Shown in pieces: positions 31,897 to 39,535 of a stretch of 58,674 nucleotides of DNA (position 1 is its first letter; every line of letters starts with the position of its first letter). A program made the position numbers and the translations under genes. The stretch comes from B4-G1 sp964393895. GTDB lineage: Bacteria; Chloroflexota; Anaerolineae; B4-G1. The stretch is from contig CAYMWP010000008.1 in assembly GCA_964393895.1 (NCBI GenBank), positions 1 to 58,674 of the forward strand, written 5' to 3'. The notes beneath the pieces are model-generated. The model saw nothing but the letters and a program-made list of their open reading frames with translations, was not told the origin of the DNA and did not search any database.

Positions 31897-32125
31897 CCTA
31901 GATCGGCTGGTGGCGGCCAAGCGCGACCTCAAAGAGACGGATGCGTACAAGGAACAGCAATTGGCAAAGGAGCAGGTGAAACTGTACGGCGAAGAGCTGG
32001 AGGAGATGTTGGACGAGACGGTGCAACTGGTGCAGTACCGGTTGCTCGATCTGACGCCGGCCGGCGATACGGTGAGCCTGGTGGATCGCGAGACGGGCGA
32101 GGTGTTGGGGGCGGCGGCGCGATGA
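31889..32125 (+). CDS. Hypothetical helical protein
   Basis: A 78-aa protein. ATG 31889 follows GAGAGG. Charged helix (LAKEQVKLYGEELEEMLDET) then a short beta tail (DTVSLVDRETGEVLG). From here the codon style becomes GC-rich (GCG/GGG), and the next gene overlaps it by ATGA. Function unknown. Confidence 0.5.
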   Translation: MSDLDRLVAAKRDLKETDAYKEQQLAKEQVKLYGEELEEMLDETVQLVQYRLLDLTPAGDTVSLVDRETGEVLGAAAR

Positions 32126-32487
32126 CGCCACGATACGACGCGCGCACCGACGCGAATCAGGCCGAGATCGTCGACGTCTGGTCGCGCTGCGGGTTCTGGG
32201 TGTTGGACCTGAGCAAGGCGGCGGCGACGTTCTCGTTTGTTCGTCGGGAGAAACGGGTGCACGGCGGGATCAGCGATCTGCTGGTGTGGATGGGGCCGGT
32301 GGGCGCGTTCGTTGAGGTCAAGGCCGAGGGGGGACGGATCGAGGGATCGGAAGAGGCGTTTCTGAGCGAATGCGCTGAACATGGGGTGCATGGGTTCATC
32401 GAGTTTACCCTGGAGGATGCGCTCAGGGACGCGCTGTGGCTGAGGAACGTGGCGATCGCGGCGCAGCGGGGGATCAGGGGAAGATGA
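32122..32487 (+). CDS. PD-(D/E)XK nuclease (VRR-NUC-like)
   Basis: A 121-aa protein. The nuclease core is GGISDLLVWMGPVGAFVEVK: Asp of ISD, then EVK, with a preceding conserved Glu (ANQAEIVDVW). This matches small phage VRR-NUC/Holliday-junction-type nucleases of 100-120 aa. It is encoded just upstream of the Csf-like operon and shares its GC-rich codon style, but sits in the replication-side gene set. Likely a structure-specific nuclease. Confidence 0.65.
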   Translation: MTPRYDARTDANQAEIVDVWSRCGFWVLDLSKAAATFSFVRREKRVHGGISDLLVWMGPVGAFVEVKAEGGRIEGSEEAFLSECAEHGVHGFIEFTLEDALRDALWLRNVAIAAQRGIRGR

Positions 32488-32942
32488 TCTGCGTCTACCG
32501 CGTGGCGTGGCATTCTCCATACACCGAGCCGCCAGCGGGCTGGCCGCGTGTCCTGGCCGAGAGCCTGGTGCCAGACTGGCACAGCAGCGACAAGCGGTAT
32601 CCAGACGATCTTGAGCAGCTCAGTCGGTCGCGCTGGGGCTATACGATCTATACATCGCTCTATGATGACAACGGGCCAGATGCGAGGAAGAGCTGGTCAC
32701 GCGAGCGGAAAGCAAAGGCCAGAAAGCAGAGGCTCGAAAAGCGGCTGGAAAAACAATGCCCGATGTTTTGGCAACAGATGTACCAGGAGGAGTTGTCCAA
32801 ACGGCCTCTCTACTATGCGGCGCGTGACCCGAACTTTGACATCAGCGCCGAGGCGTGGGCGGCAAAACACGGGATTGAGGGATTCGAGAGCGATCCAGGG
32901 GCACCTTACAGAGAGGCGGCCAGACGGCTGAAGGGAGCGTGA
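32484..32942 (+). CDS. Hypothetical basic protein
   Basis: A 152-aa protein. ATG 32484 overlaps the nuclease stop (ATGA). N-terminal VYRVAWHSPYTEPPAGW, a basic helix (RERKAKARKQRLEKRLEKQ) and WAAKHGIEGFE. The ending overlaps the next ATG (TGATG). Not recognised. Confidence 0.5.
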   Translation: MICVYRVAWHSPYTEPPAGWPRVLAESLVPDWHSSDKRYPDDLEQLSRSRWGYTIYTSLYDDNGPDARKSWSRERKAKARKQRLEKRLEKQCPMFWQQMYQEELSKRPLYYAARDPNFDISAEAWAAKHGIEGFESDPGAPYREAARRLKGA

Positions 32943-33082
32943 TGTTGCGGTGGTTGAGGCGTTTGTTTTGCCGGCACGTGTGGGCGAGTGGGCCGGCGGG
33001 TTGGTGCGCGTCGCTGGGGGCGTGGGTGATCGAGGATGTGTGCGGGCGATGTGGGAAGGTGCGGAGGAAGGTGAGGCTGTGA
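32942..33082 (+). CDS. 46-aa zinc-ribbon mini-protein (copy 1)
   Basis: Overlaps the previous stop (TGATG). Pattern: WLRRLFCRHVW, then CGRCGKVRRKVRL. It is a paralogue of 45211-45354, which shares FCRHxW ... CxxCGKVRR. Such mini-proteins are frequent in phages; the Cys/His set suggests one zinc site. Function unknown. Confidence 0.55.
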   Translation: MLRWLRRLFCRHVWASGPAGWCASLGAWVIEDVCGRCGKVRRKVRL

Positions 33083-33118
33083 GCAGCGGCCAATCGCGCT
33101 AAGGGGTGCGCAGAAAAG

Positions 33119-33319
33119 ATGAACCAGGGCCTTCGGCTGTTGTATATCATTCGTTTATGCAGAGAGCGTGGATTTTTGGCGAGGGAGCTCGCCGCGCGGT
33201 GTGGGGTATCGCACAGAACGATTAACCGCGATATTGCTGCACTGCAAGGGAGCCCGTTGTTTGTTCCGTTTACGCGAGAGGAGGATCGATGGCGGATTAC
33301 ACGCGAATGGAAACCGTAG
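33119..33319 (+). CDS. HTH_11-type transcription regulator, short
   Basis: A 66-aa protein. LLYIIRLCRERGFLARELAA and RCGVSHRTINRDIAALQG match the winged helix at the N terminus of DeoR/YafY (WYL-type) regulators, here without an effector domain. It overlaps the Csf1-like gene by 31 bp and is the first gene of the Csf-like unit. Probable regulator of the unit. Confidence 0.65.
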   Translation: MNQGLRLLYIIRLCRERGFLARELAARCGVSHRTINRDIAALQGSPLFVPFTREEDRWRITREWKP

Positions 33320-34038
33320 CAGACTTGTTGGTCAAGGGCCTCGGTCTGGGGCCATTAGAGGAGCGACCGATAGATGCGCCAGAAGGGGCGCGCTCTTGTA
33401 TTAGCGGGCAGTCGCTATCATACGGGTATCACGCGGCTGACTTTGCGACCAAATCCACATCAGACCCTCTCACGCAGTTTCACGGGAACCCGGGCGGGTG
33501 GATTAGCGAAAACGAGGGTATCTGTTTTCGCAATAACAACCCGCGTGAGGGGATGCCAACGTCACGGCAATGTCTGGTTTTCGCGGACGGGACATATTAT
33601 TACCCGCTGATCAGCCGCGAATCGGCGGCGAAACAAGCCAGGCCGTGCTGGTCCGACCTCGTGCGCGAGATTTGGCCTGCTCGGGCGGGGCAAACGATGG
33701 CGATGTTGTTGACAACGGATCCGAAAAAGCGGCTCTGGCCGATGGCGACCACGGGGCCGCTGGGAAGCAGGACGCCCGTGTATTTGTACGCCAACGGCGC
33801 GGCGCAAACGGTGTATTGCGATTGGCCGTCGCTATTGATTTGGTTGCAGGCGATTGAGATCATTTACGAGATGGGGTTTACAAAGAGAGCGATTTCGGAG
33901 AGCCTGATGAGCGACTACCGAATCGCAACGGAGGTGGGGCTGGCGGAAACGCGGAGGCTAGATGATTCGTTGGTGTCGGGACGGCAATTGCCGTGGTTTG
34001 ATGTAGCGCTGCTGATTGCGCAGCGAAAGGGAGAATGA
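33289..34038 (+). CDS. Csf1-like type IV CRISPR-associated protein
   Basis: A 249-aa protein with ribosome site AGGAGG four bases before ATG. Features that recall Csf1 (small Cas8-like subunit): a Cys-containing N-terminal module (SCISGQSLSYGYHAADFATK ... EGICFRNNNPREGMP), then the segment LLTTDPKKRLWPMATTGPLG followed by TPVYLY, and a helical C-terminal half (LLIWLQAIEIIYEMGFTKRA). It is followed by Cas7-like and Cas5-like genes in the type IV order, which is the best support. On its own the call is weak; no HD or nuclease motif is visible. Confidence 0.5.
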   Translation: MADYTRMETVADLLVKGLGLGPLEERPIDAPEGARSCISGQSLSYGYHAADFATKSTSDPLTQFHGNPGGWISENEGICFRNNNPREGMPTSRQCLVFADGTYYYPLISRESAAKQARPCWSDLVREIWPARAGQTMAMLLTTDPKKRLWPMATTGPLGSRTPVYLYANGAAQTVYCDWPSLLIWLQAIEIIYEMGFTKRAISESLMSDYRIATEVGLAETRRLDDSLVSGRQLPWFDVALLIAQRKGE

Positions 34039-34040
34039 TC

Positions 34041-35453
34041 ATGAGTGACGTATTACGTGTAGAGGCGAGGCGCGCGAGATACAGCTTGCTGTTGACGTTT
34101 CAGCAACCGGTCAGCCACCACGACCCAGCGACGGCGGACGGGTCGAATCAATCGCTGTTCAATCGGCAGGGGCAGATCATACGCAGCGAGGGCAGTAAAG
34201 CCACTGCGAGCAGTGATCAAATGGCGGTCATTGCCCAGGCGCATCTTGTCCCTGCTGATTTGGTGGGGATATTTGAGGACATGCCGTTCCCGGAGTTTGT
34301 GGCAGTCGCGCTAACACGATTGTTCATCGAGATGCACGGCGGCCAGGACGGCGAGGGGCTGTTCTCAGGGATGGAGCGCTATCGCTACCTGGAGACGAGG
34401 ATGCGCACGGCGGCGATTCCCAGCCAGACGCTACGCGCCTACTGGAGCCGGTTGTGCAAACTACTCAACGTGGGGTTGCATAGCGGGAAGCACGACCTGG
34501 AGCTGCTCGATTTGCTGTCCGTGCCTAGCGGAACGCAGATGGCTGCCTTGCGTGTTTTGATTTCGCAATCGCATAGCGTGATCCCTATTGCGCGGCGATG
34601 GGCAGAGATTCGAAAGCTAGCCAGCGAAGAGTACGCTCAGGCGGTGGGAAAGATGGCGCTTGTGACGCCAATGCACGAAATGGAGTTTGGGGCGAACGAT
34701 GACCCTAGCGATTGCTCTGCCAGGGTGATCGAGGTGCCGGCGATCAGCAGCAACGCAATTCGCCATTCATTGGTGCGAGAGCCCGGATGGATGCACATGG
34801 TGGATCGACTGGGTTTGTTGGCGGCCAAGCCAGGCGAGGGGGAATTGCCGGCAATGGTAGAGGCGCTGTTTGTCAATGGCGGCAATTTGGAGGGAGCAGC
34901 CCCGTCTAATGCGTTCGCGTTGGCCGCCGAGATCAAGGATCGATACCCGCTGCTCGATCTGCTGGGCGGGTGTGTAGGCTCGTTCTTTCTGCAAGACAGC
35001 CGGTTGCAGGTGAGCGCCTGGCTGGTATGCGCTGAGAACGCCACCGCTTTGCCAGACGGATTGGCGCTGGCGGGGGTGAGCGCGTTTGACCAGCTAGACG
35101 ACGTGACCCTGACGCGCAGAGCGACGGAGCAGGGTCTGGGGCAGATGATTACGGGATTTGAGGCGCTCAAAACAGGAGCGCAGGTATATGTCGAACTGGA
35201 CGTGTTGCCCCAAACGCACGCGAGAACGCATGGGGCGCTACTGGCTGCGACCCAATACGCGCTAGAGCAGTTGCCTACATTAGGCGGCCAGGGCGCTAGA
35301 GGGTATGGTCGATACGAGGCGCTGTGGATGACGCGCCACGTGGAGGCCAAGGCGTTCGAGACCGAATATGAGAGCTATTTGGATGCCAACCGCGACGAGC
35401 TGGTTGCGGGATTGGTGGACGGGACGTTGGGTACGGGCAAGCTGAGGTTCTGA
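34041..35453 (+). CDS. Csf2/Cas7-like RAMP protein
   Basis: A 470-aa protein. ATG 34041 is better spaced from GGGAG than ATG 34035. RAMP-like hallmarks: an N-terminal strand YSLLLTFQQPVSHHDPATAD; the pattern VIEVPAISSNAIRHSLVREP, equivalent to the Cas7 'IPGSSLKGALR' region; FVNGGNLEG; then PLLDLLGGCVGSFFLQDSRL; and the C-terminal Gly-rich loop LGGQGARGYGRYE. These recall Csf2, the backbone subunit that coats guide RNA. It is larger than many Cas7 proteins because of a helical insert (residues 75-200). Tight overlaps link it to the neighbouring genes. Confidence 0.65.
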   Translation: MSDVLRVEARRARYSLLLTFQQPVSHHDPATADGSNQSLFNRQGQIIRSEGSKATASSDQMAVIAQAHLVPADLVGIFEDMPFPEFVAVALTRLFIEMHGGQDGEGLFSGMERYRYLETRMRTAAIPSQTLRAYWSRLCKLLNVGLHSGKHDLELLDLLSVPSGTQMAALRVLISQSHSVIPIARRWAEIRKLASEEYAQAVGKMALVTPMHEMEFGANDDPSDCSARVIEVPAISSNAIRHSLVREPGWMHMVDRLGLLAAKPGEGELPAMVEALFVNGGNLEGAAPSNAFALAAEIKDRYPLLDLLGGCVGSFFLQDSRLQVSAWLVCAENATALPDGLALAGVSAFDQLDDVTLTRRATEQGLGQMITGFEALKTGAQVYVELDVLPQTHARTHGALLAATQYALEQLPTLGGQGARGYGRYEALWMTRHVEAKAFETEYESYLDANRDELVAGLVDGTLGTGKLRF

Positions 35454-36178
35454 TGGATAGATGGCATGTCAAGCCGGGAAAGACGTGGCGCATTCGCGGG
35501 CGCGGGCGTCATCTCTTGATTTGCGGCGATTGCGTCGAGGCGATGGCGAGTGGGGTGATTCCCACTCGCCCATCTGCGCTGGTGTATGATCCGCCGTGGC
35601 ACATTCCGCAGGGGCTGGACGCGAGCGGCCATGCGTCGGTGCTGGCATTTACCAATCCACAGTACATGTACCGAACGATTGAGCGATTCGGCGCGCCTAC
35701 ATGGCTGTTCGTGTGGGACTGTATGAGTGGCCACTATGCTGAGGGCCGTCCACTGATGCAGGTCAAGTTGGCGCTGTGGTATGGCGATGTGTTGCAGTTT
35801 AATCCCATAGGCGCTTTTTATGGCAAAGAGGGGAGCGATTTTGCGGGGGTAGCGGATCGGCGCTATGCGGAGCGAGAGTTGCGTGGCACAAAGGCACGCG
35901 GCAATCGTCTTGCGGAGATTTATCGCGAGTCGATCTCGGCATTGCACAAGAGGGGGGCGCATCGCCATGAGAAGCCATTGGACTGGATTCGGCTGTTGAT
36001 TGGCGACTGCTTTGCGCCGGAGCTGATCGTCGTTGACCCGTTTGCAGGGAGCGGTACCACGCTGGCGGCCTGCGACCAACTGGGAAGATCGTGCATTGGG
36101 ATCGAGAAAGAGCCACGCTATGTGGCGCATATATTGGATCGTATGACGCGGATGGGCGCAGAAGTGGAGACGCTGTGA
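35453..36178 (+). CDS. DNA methyltransferase (beta-class N6A/N4C) inside Csf-like operon
   Basis: A 241-aa protein. Motif IV DPPW at residue 46 comes before motif I DPFAGSGTT at residue 195, the permuted beta-class order. The start overlaps the Csf2-like stop (TGATG), and its stop overlaps the Csf3-like GTG (GTGA), so it is translated as part of the operon. Known type IV systems are not usually described with a methyltransferase between Cas7 and Cas5. It may mark phage DNA, protect against restriction, or act with the complex. There is no partner endonuclease of restriction type beside it. Confidence 0.8.
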   Translation: MDRWHVKPGKTWRIRGRGRHLLICGDCVEAMASGVIPTRPSALVYDPPWHIPQGLDASGHASVLAFTNPQYMYRTIERFGAPTWLFVWDCMSGHYAEGRPLMQVKLALWYGDVLQFNPIGAFYGKEGSDFAGVADRRYAERELRGTKARGNRLAEIYRESISALHKRGAHRHEKPLDWIRLLIGDCFAPELIVVDPFAGSGTTLAACDQLGRSCIGIEKEPRYVAHILDRMTRMGAEVETL

Positions 36179-36933
36179 TTGTATTACCAGGATTCTACAA
36201 ACGGTGGCAGGAATACGAGGCGATGGAAAAGCAGCCGCTAAAGATCACGCTGAAATTGCGACAGGGCGCGCAGATAGCGGGATATGACCCGCTGTTATTG
36301 GACGGCGTGCTGGCCTGGTGCATGGTACATGAATTAACGCTGGGGCAAGGCGTCCCCCAGAGCGAGGAAGGATATTTATTGCCTACGCCGTTACAGTGTT
36401 TGTGGAGAGACGCGGAAGGGTTCCCTCTGTGGGCCACAACCCCAGCGCATCCAGAAGGCGCGAGCACCAAGGATGTCAGTTATCGTCACAAGAAGCATCC
36501 GTCGGGCAGATTTGTCAAAGGGCGGAAAGGGAGATTCAATATCTCGCCATCTGATGGGCGATTCATGGAGCGGCGCGTGCCCGTTCCCACAGAGATCGCG
36601 GATCGGTGGACAATTCGATGTGTGGGGAATGCGATTGAAGTTGGGCGGCTATTGGAGTATCTGCGGGCGGTGGGCAAAGAGCGGGCGAGAGGGTTTGGGG
36701 CGGTGGATCACTGGCTGATCGAGCCGGATGAGCGGGAATGGCGATTGGTTGAGAACTTCGCCCTGGCGCGCACAATCCCAGAGGGCTGCGTGGCCTCGTT
36801 ATTGAACGCAGACCAGCCCCAGGGGTATCCGTCTCTCGTGGGATGGACGCCGCCCTATTGGCTGCCTGGGCTGTTCGCGCCTGGATGGAGAGTGGGAACG
36901 CAGGTTGAGGTGGATTGGTATGAGGCGGTTTGA
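36175..36933 (+). CDS. Csf3/Cas5-like RAMP protein
   Basis: A 252-aa protein from GTG 36175, overlapping the methyltransferase stop. The sequence follows the Csf3 pattern: LKITLKLRQGAQIAGYDPLL, then LLDGVLAWCMVHELTLG, PTPLQCLWRDAEGFPLWATT, and the Gly-rich loop AVGKERARGFGAVDHWLIEP. In type IV complexes Csf3 caps the 5' handle of the guide RNA. The C-terminal 60 residues (LLNADQPQGYPSLVGWTPPY) form an extra aromatic domain. The call is supported by both pattern and gene order. Confidence 0.65.
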   Translation: MIVLPGFYKRWQEYEAMEKQPLKITLKLRQGAQIAGYDPLLLDGVLAWCMVHELTLGQGVPQSEEGYLLPTPLQCLWRDAEGFPLWATTPAHPEGASTKDVSYRHKKHPSGRFVKGRKGRFNISPSDGRFMERRVPVPTEIADRWTIRCVGNAIEVGRLLEYLRAVGKERARGFGAVDHWLIEPDEREWRLVENFALARTIPEGCVASLLNADQPQGYPSLVGWTPPYWLPGLFAPGWRVGTQVEVDWYEAV

Positions 36934-36935
36934 CG

Positions 36936-37370
36936 ATGACATACTGGACACGCGAACGACTCGATCTGCGGTATGAGGCGTGGCGGCTGCATTATGAAGA
37001 GGGGCTTTCGTATGTGGAGATCGGTGAAAGGCAGGGTCGTAGTCGGTCGGCGGCATCGAAGGACGGGCGCGCCTATGCCCTCGCCCACATGAGTCGGGAG
37101 GATCGAGAGGCGTTCGAGGCGTTCGACTATCGGCGTCGCAGCGACCGAAAGAAGGAGGGCTTACTGCGCAATTCAAGGGTGGACCCGGCGTTGCGATGCG
37201 AGCGGTGCGGGATACCTCGGGACAATGGCCGATTCCCAGAATCTAAGAATGTACATCCTGAGGTACTTTGCGACTATTGCGCCTATGAGCTAACCAAGGG
37301 CGAGCGGCACACTGACGGCGAGTTGAGCCAAGAGCGCCTGGTTCATCTTGGCTATGAAATTGCCTCTTGA
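36936..37370 (+). CDS. HTH plus zinc-ribbon protein
   Basis: A 144-aa protein; TTG 36930 is an alternative start. N-terminal HTH (WRLHYEEGLSYVEIGERQGR, then SAASKDGRAYALAHM) and a C-terminal zinc-ribbon (LRCERCGIPRDNG ... VLCDYCAYEL). It follows the Csf3-like gene after 2 bp and ends before promoter 3. It could be a regulator of the block. Confidence 0.6.
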   Translation: MTYWTRERLDLRYEAWRLHYEEGLSYVEIGERQGRSRSAASKDGRAYALAHMSREDREAFEAFDYRRRSDRKKEGLLRNSRVDPALRCERCGIPRDNGRFPESKNVHPEVLCDYCAYELTKGERHTDGELSQERLVHLGYEIAS

Positions 37371-37395
37371 CATATCGTTGAACATATGTTATAAT
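37367..37395 (+). promoter_or_regulatory. Early promoter 3 (sigma70 consensus)
   Basis: TTGACA-17-TATAAT in the same cassette as promoters 1, 2 and 4 (upstream TGCCTC, downstream GTCCATAGAGT). It begins inside the last codons of the 36936 gene. Drives 37434-39098. Confidence 0.85.
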
Positions 37396-37433
37396 GTCCA
37401 TAGAGTCAAATGAATCAAACAGGGAGGACGGAA

Positions 37434-37742
37434 ATGAGATCAGCAGCAGAGTTCAAGGTTCTTAGTTCAGAGGCAGCAGAGCGAAGAGAGGTTGAGGCGT
37501 CGTCAACGGCCTATGCAGCGGCCTGGTTCGGGGCTCGTTTCGAGGCCGACGTGACGAGAGTGAAAAATCGTCTGGCCGCGATGATCGAGGAGATAGATCG
37601 GGACATGGAGCGTGAGGAGAATCCAATCGATGTAGCGGCAAACATCGCCCATATCATTACGTGGGGCGTCTCGAATATGGATCTGCACGTTCTCATCAGG
37701 GACGCCAGTGCCTACAAGCAGGCAATGGATGAGGTCAAATGA
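37434..37742 (+). CDS. Hypothetical early protein
   Basis: A 102-aa protein. ATG 37434 after GGGAGG is preferred over ATG 37410, which lies almost at the predicted transcription start. Helical throughout (VTRVKNRLAAMIEEIDRDME). It precedes the annealing-type gene. Function unknown. Confidence 0.5.
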   Translation: MRSAAEFKVLSSEAAERREVEASSTAYAAAWFGARFEADVTRVKNRLAAMIEEIDRDMEREENPIDVAANIAHIITWGVSNMDLHVLIRDASAYKQAMDEVK

Positions 37743-37897
37743 AGCGATTCAAGGTCGAGTATTACACCGTTGAGGATGGCAAGACGCCAAAACGCGAAGA
37801 GGAGGTAGAGGCCGAGAATATGCGTGAGGCAGTGGATAAGCTCCAAGGAGCGGCGAATCAGAGAATCTATGTGACAGAGATCACCAAGGGAGACTAG
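37739..37897 (+). CDS. 52-aa hypothetical protein
   Basis: Starts in the ATGA overlap with the previous stop. Short beta-alpha-beta pattern (RFKVEYYTVEDG ... AVDKLQGAANQRIYVTEITK). It is one of the small genes that couple 37434 and 37899. Function unknown. Confidence 0.5.
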   Translation: MKRFKVEYYTVEDGKTPKREEEVEAENMREAVDKLQGAANQRIYVTEITKGD

Positions 37898-37898
37898 A

Positions 37899-39098
37899 AT
37901 GGAAGATCAGTTGATGGTTCGAGATGAGTTGATGACGATGGCGAACGTGGAGCGTCGACTGGGCATGATTGCCCAGTTCTATGAGAAGGCGATGATGGAG
38001 GGCGTGGATTACATGACGATCCCAGGCACGTCTGGCAAGCCCTCTCTGCTCCAGAGCGGAGCGCAGAAGTTGGCGATGCTGTTCCGGCTAGGCGTCGAGA
38101 TTGAGATCGAAGAGAAGGTGGAGGATTGGACAGGCAAGGATCATGACGGTGAGAGCTTCTTCTACTATCGCGTCCGCTGCAAGGCATCGCGCAACGGGCA
38201 ACATCTGGGTGAGGGCCTGGGCTCGGCCAATTCTTGGGAGGGCAACTACCGTTACCGTTGGGTGAGTGAGGGAGACATCCCGCCAGGACAGAGGGCGGAA
38301 GATCTGCCTTATCGAGAGGTCGAGTATCGCTGTCTAGCCTGGCAGCTCCAGAAGGCCGAGACGACGGGCAAGTATGCCAAGCCCGTAGAATACTGGCGGA
38401 TGTTTCATGAGGCACTCGCAGCAGGGAAGGCCAAGCAGTACACCGCACCGAATCGGTTCAATCCGAATGAGCAGGACGTCGGGTACATCGTTACCGACCG
38501 AGCGTACCGGATCAGCAATCCTGATCTGGCCTCTCAGGTCAACACGATTTTGAAGATGGCCGTAAAGAGAGCCTATGTGAGCTGCATCTTATCGGCTACA
38601 GCAGTGGGCGCGTTCTTCACGGTGGACTTCGAAGATCTGCCGGGGTTCGGCTGGAGCGAGAGTGAGGTTATCGATCACGTTGTAATGAGTCAGCACGAGG
38701 ACAAGCCTGAAGAAACGAAGGCGGAATCAAAAGCAGAACCTAAGCAGGCAGAACCAAAGCAGGACAAGGACAAGCCGTGGCATCGGGACGCAGCGCAGTG
38801 GGCGGACTATCTCAAGCAGGGAAGCATCGCCTACAAGATCACCACGCAGCAGGTAGCTTCTGCGATAGACGCCACTCAGTTTGCGACGATGGCCGAGGCG
38901 CAGGCTGCGCTAGAGGAGGCTCTGATTCCTTCTCACTGGTCACAGGACCAGGATCAATTGGACGTGCTGATAGCAAATCTGGGAATGACCTATGACGAGG
39001 CGCCGGAGGAACTCATCAAGCTGGTTGATCTGACCAAGTACGAGGATTCTGACGCCGCGTTCGACGCGATAGGCGAGAAACTGGATGAGGCGCGATAG
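37899..39098 (+). CDS. Phage recombination/annealing-associated protein
   Basis: A 399-aa protein. The N-terminal 220 residues carry a pattern common to a widespread phage family: GVDYMTIPGTSGKPSLLQSG, AQKLAMLFRL, GEGLGSANSWEGNYRYRW, and NTILKMAVKRAYVSCILSAT. Members often lie near exonucleases or replication genes, so a single-strand annealing role (SAK-like) is inferred, not shown. A Lys/Glu/Pro-rich linker (residues 268-290) joins a C-terminal acidic helical domain. Ribosome site GGGAG. Confidence 0.5.
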   Translation: MEDQLMVRDELMTMANVERRLGMIAQFYEKAMMEGVDYMTIPGTSGKPSLLQSGAQKLAMLFRLGVEIEIEEKVEDWTGKDHDGESFFYYRVRCKASRNGQHLGEGLGSANSWEGNYRYRWVSEGDIPPGQRAEDLPYREVEYRCLAWQLQKAETTGKYAKPVEYWRMFHEALAAGKAKQYTAPNRFNPNEQDVGYIVTDRAYRISNPDLASQVNTILKMAVKRAYVSCILSATAVGAFFTVDFEDLPGFGWSESEVIDHVVMSQHEDKPEETKAESKAEPKQAEPKQDKDKPWHRDAAQWADYLKQGSIAYKITTQQVASAIDATQFATMAEAQAALEEALIPSHWSQDQDQLDVLIANLGMTYDEAPEELIKLVDLTKYEDSDAAFDAIGEKLDEAR

Positions 39099-39101
39099 AT
39101 A

Positions 39102-39123
39102 AGGGGAGCCTTCCGGCTCCCCT
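39102..39123 (+). terminator. Hairpin after 37899 gene
   Basis: AGGGGAGCC-TTCC-GGCTCCCCT, a 9-bp perfect stem with a 4-nt loop, 3 bp after the stop codon. No U-run. It is immediately followed by AGGAGG and a 32-codon ORF. Confidence 0.55.
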
Positions 39124-39132
39124 AGGAGGGTC

Positions 39133-39231
39133 ATGATGCTAGTCGGTGATGCAGTGGTAGCTGGGAAGACCTTTCTTTATATGAAGCTCCGCGTAATGCA
39201 AAAAAAGTCCTATTTGCCTCTTGACATATAG
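39133..39231 (+). CDS. Possible 32-aa peptide overlapping promoter 4
   Basis: It has an ideal ribosome site (AGGAGGGTC ATG) but the reading frame runs into the -35 of promoter 4 (39221). Product begins MMLVGDAVVAGKTFLYMKLR. It may be a remnant of a longer gene cut off by insertion of the promoter cassette. Confidence 0.3.
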   Translation: MMLVGDAVVAGKTFLYMKLRVMQKKSYLPLDI

Positions 39232-39249
39232 ACAAACATGTGTTATAAT
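39221..39249 (+). promoter_or_regulatory. Early promoter 4 (sigma70 consensus)
   Basis: TTGACA-17-TATAAT, with TGCCTC upstream and GTCCATAGAGTTGAG downstream, the same as in promoter 1. Drives 39291 and following genes. Confidence 0.85.
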
Positions 39250-39290
39250 GTCCATAGAGTTGAGGGAGAGAGACAAGAGGGAGTATCCAA

Positions 39291-39515
39291 ATGAACGCTA
39301 ACACGATCACAAAAGCAGAACTGAGAATCGGCATGTTGGTACAATTCAAGGCAGACGTGGAGGGCATCGGCGAGATCGTAGAAATGCCCAACCGATACGA
39401 TCCCAACACATTCGGGGTAAATTGTTCATACCATCCGCAAGCAAGAGCCGGCACGGTCTATACCTACAACGTTTTTTCCGCCAAGGTCGGCGACAAGTGG
39501 TTTTGGGTAGAATAG
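39291..39515 (+). CDS. Small SH3-like protein
   Basis: A 74-aa protein. Beta-rich (IGMLVQFKADVEGIGEIVEM ... VFSAKVGDKWFWVE), a pattern of small SH3-like barrels. Ribosome site GAGGGAG. First gene after promoter 4. Confidence 0.5.
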   Translation: MNANTITKAELRIGMLVQFKADVEGIGEIVEMPNRYDPNTFGVNCSYHPQARAGTVYTYNVFSAKVGDKWFWVE

Positions 39516-39535
39516 GCACACACGAGGAGGACACA

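Noticed and set aside
33119..36933. CRISPR array near the Csf-like genes
   Set aside because: No regularly spaced direct repeats of 25-40 bp were seen here or elsewhere in the window; other tandem repeats are protein-coding.
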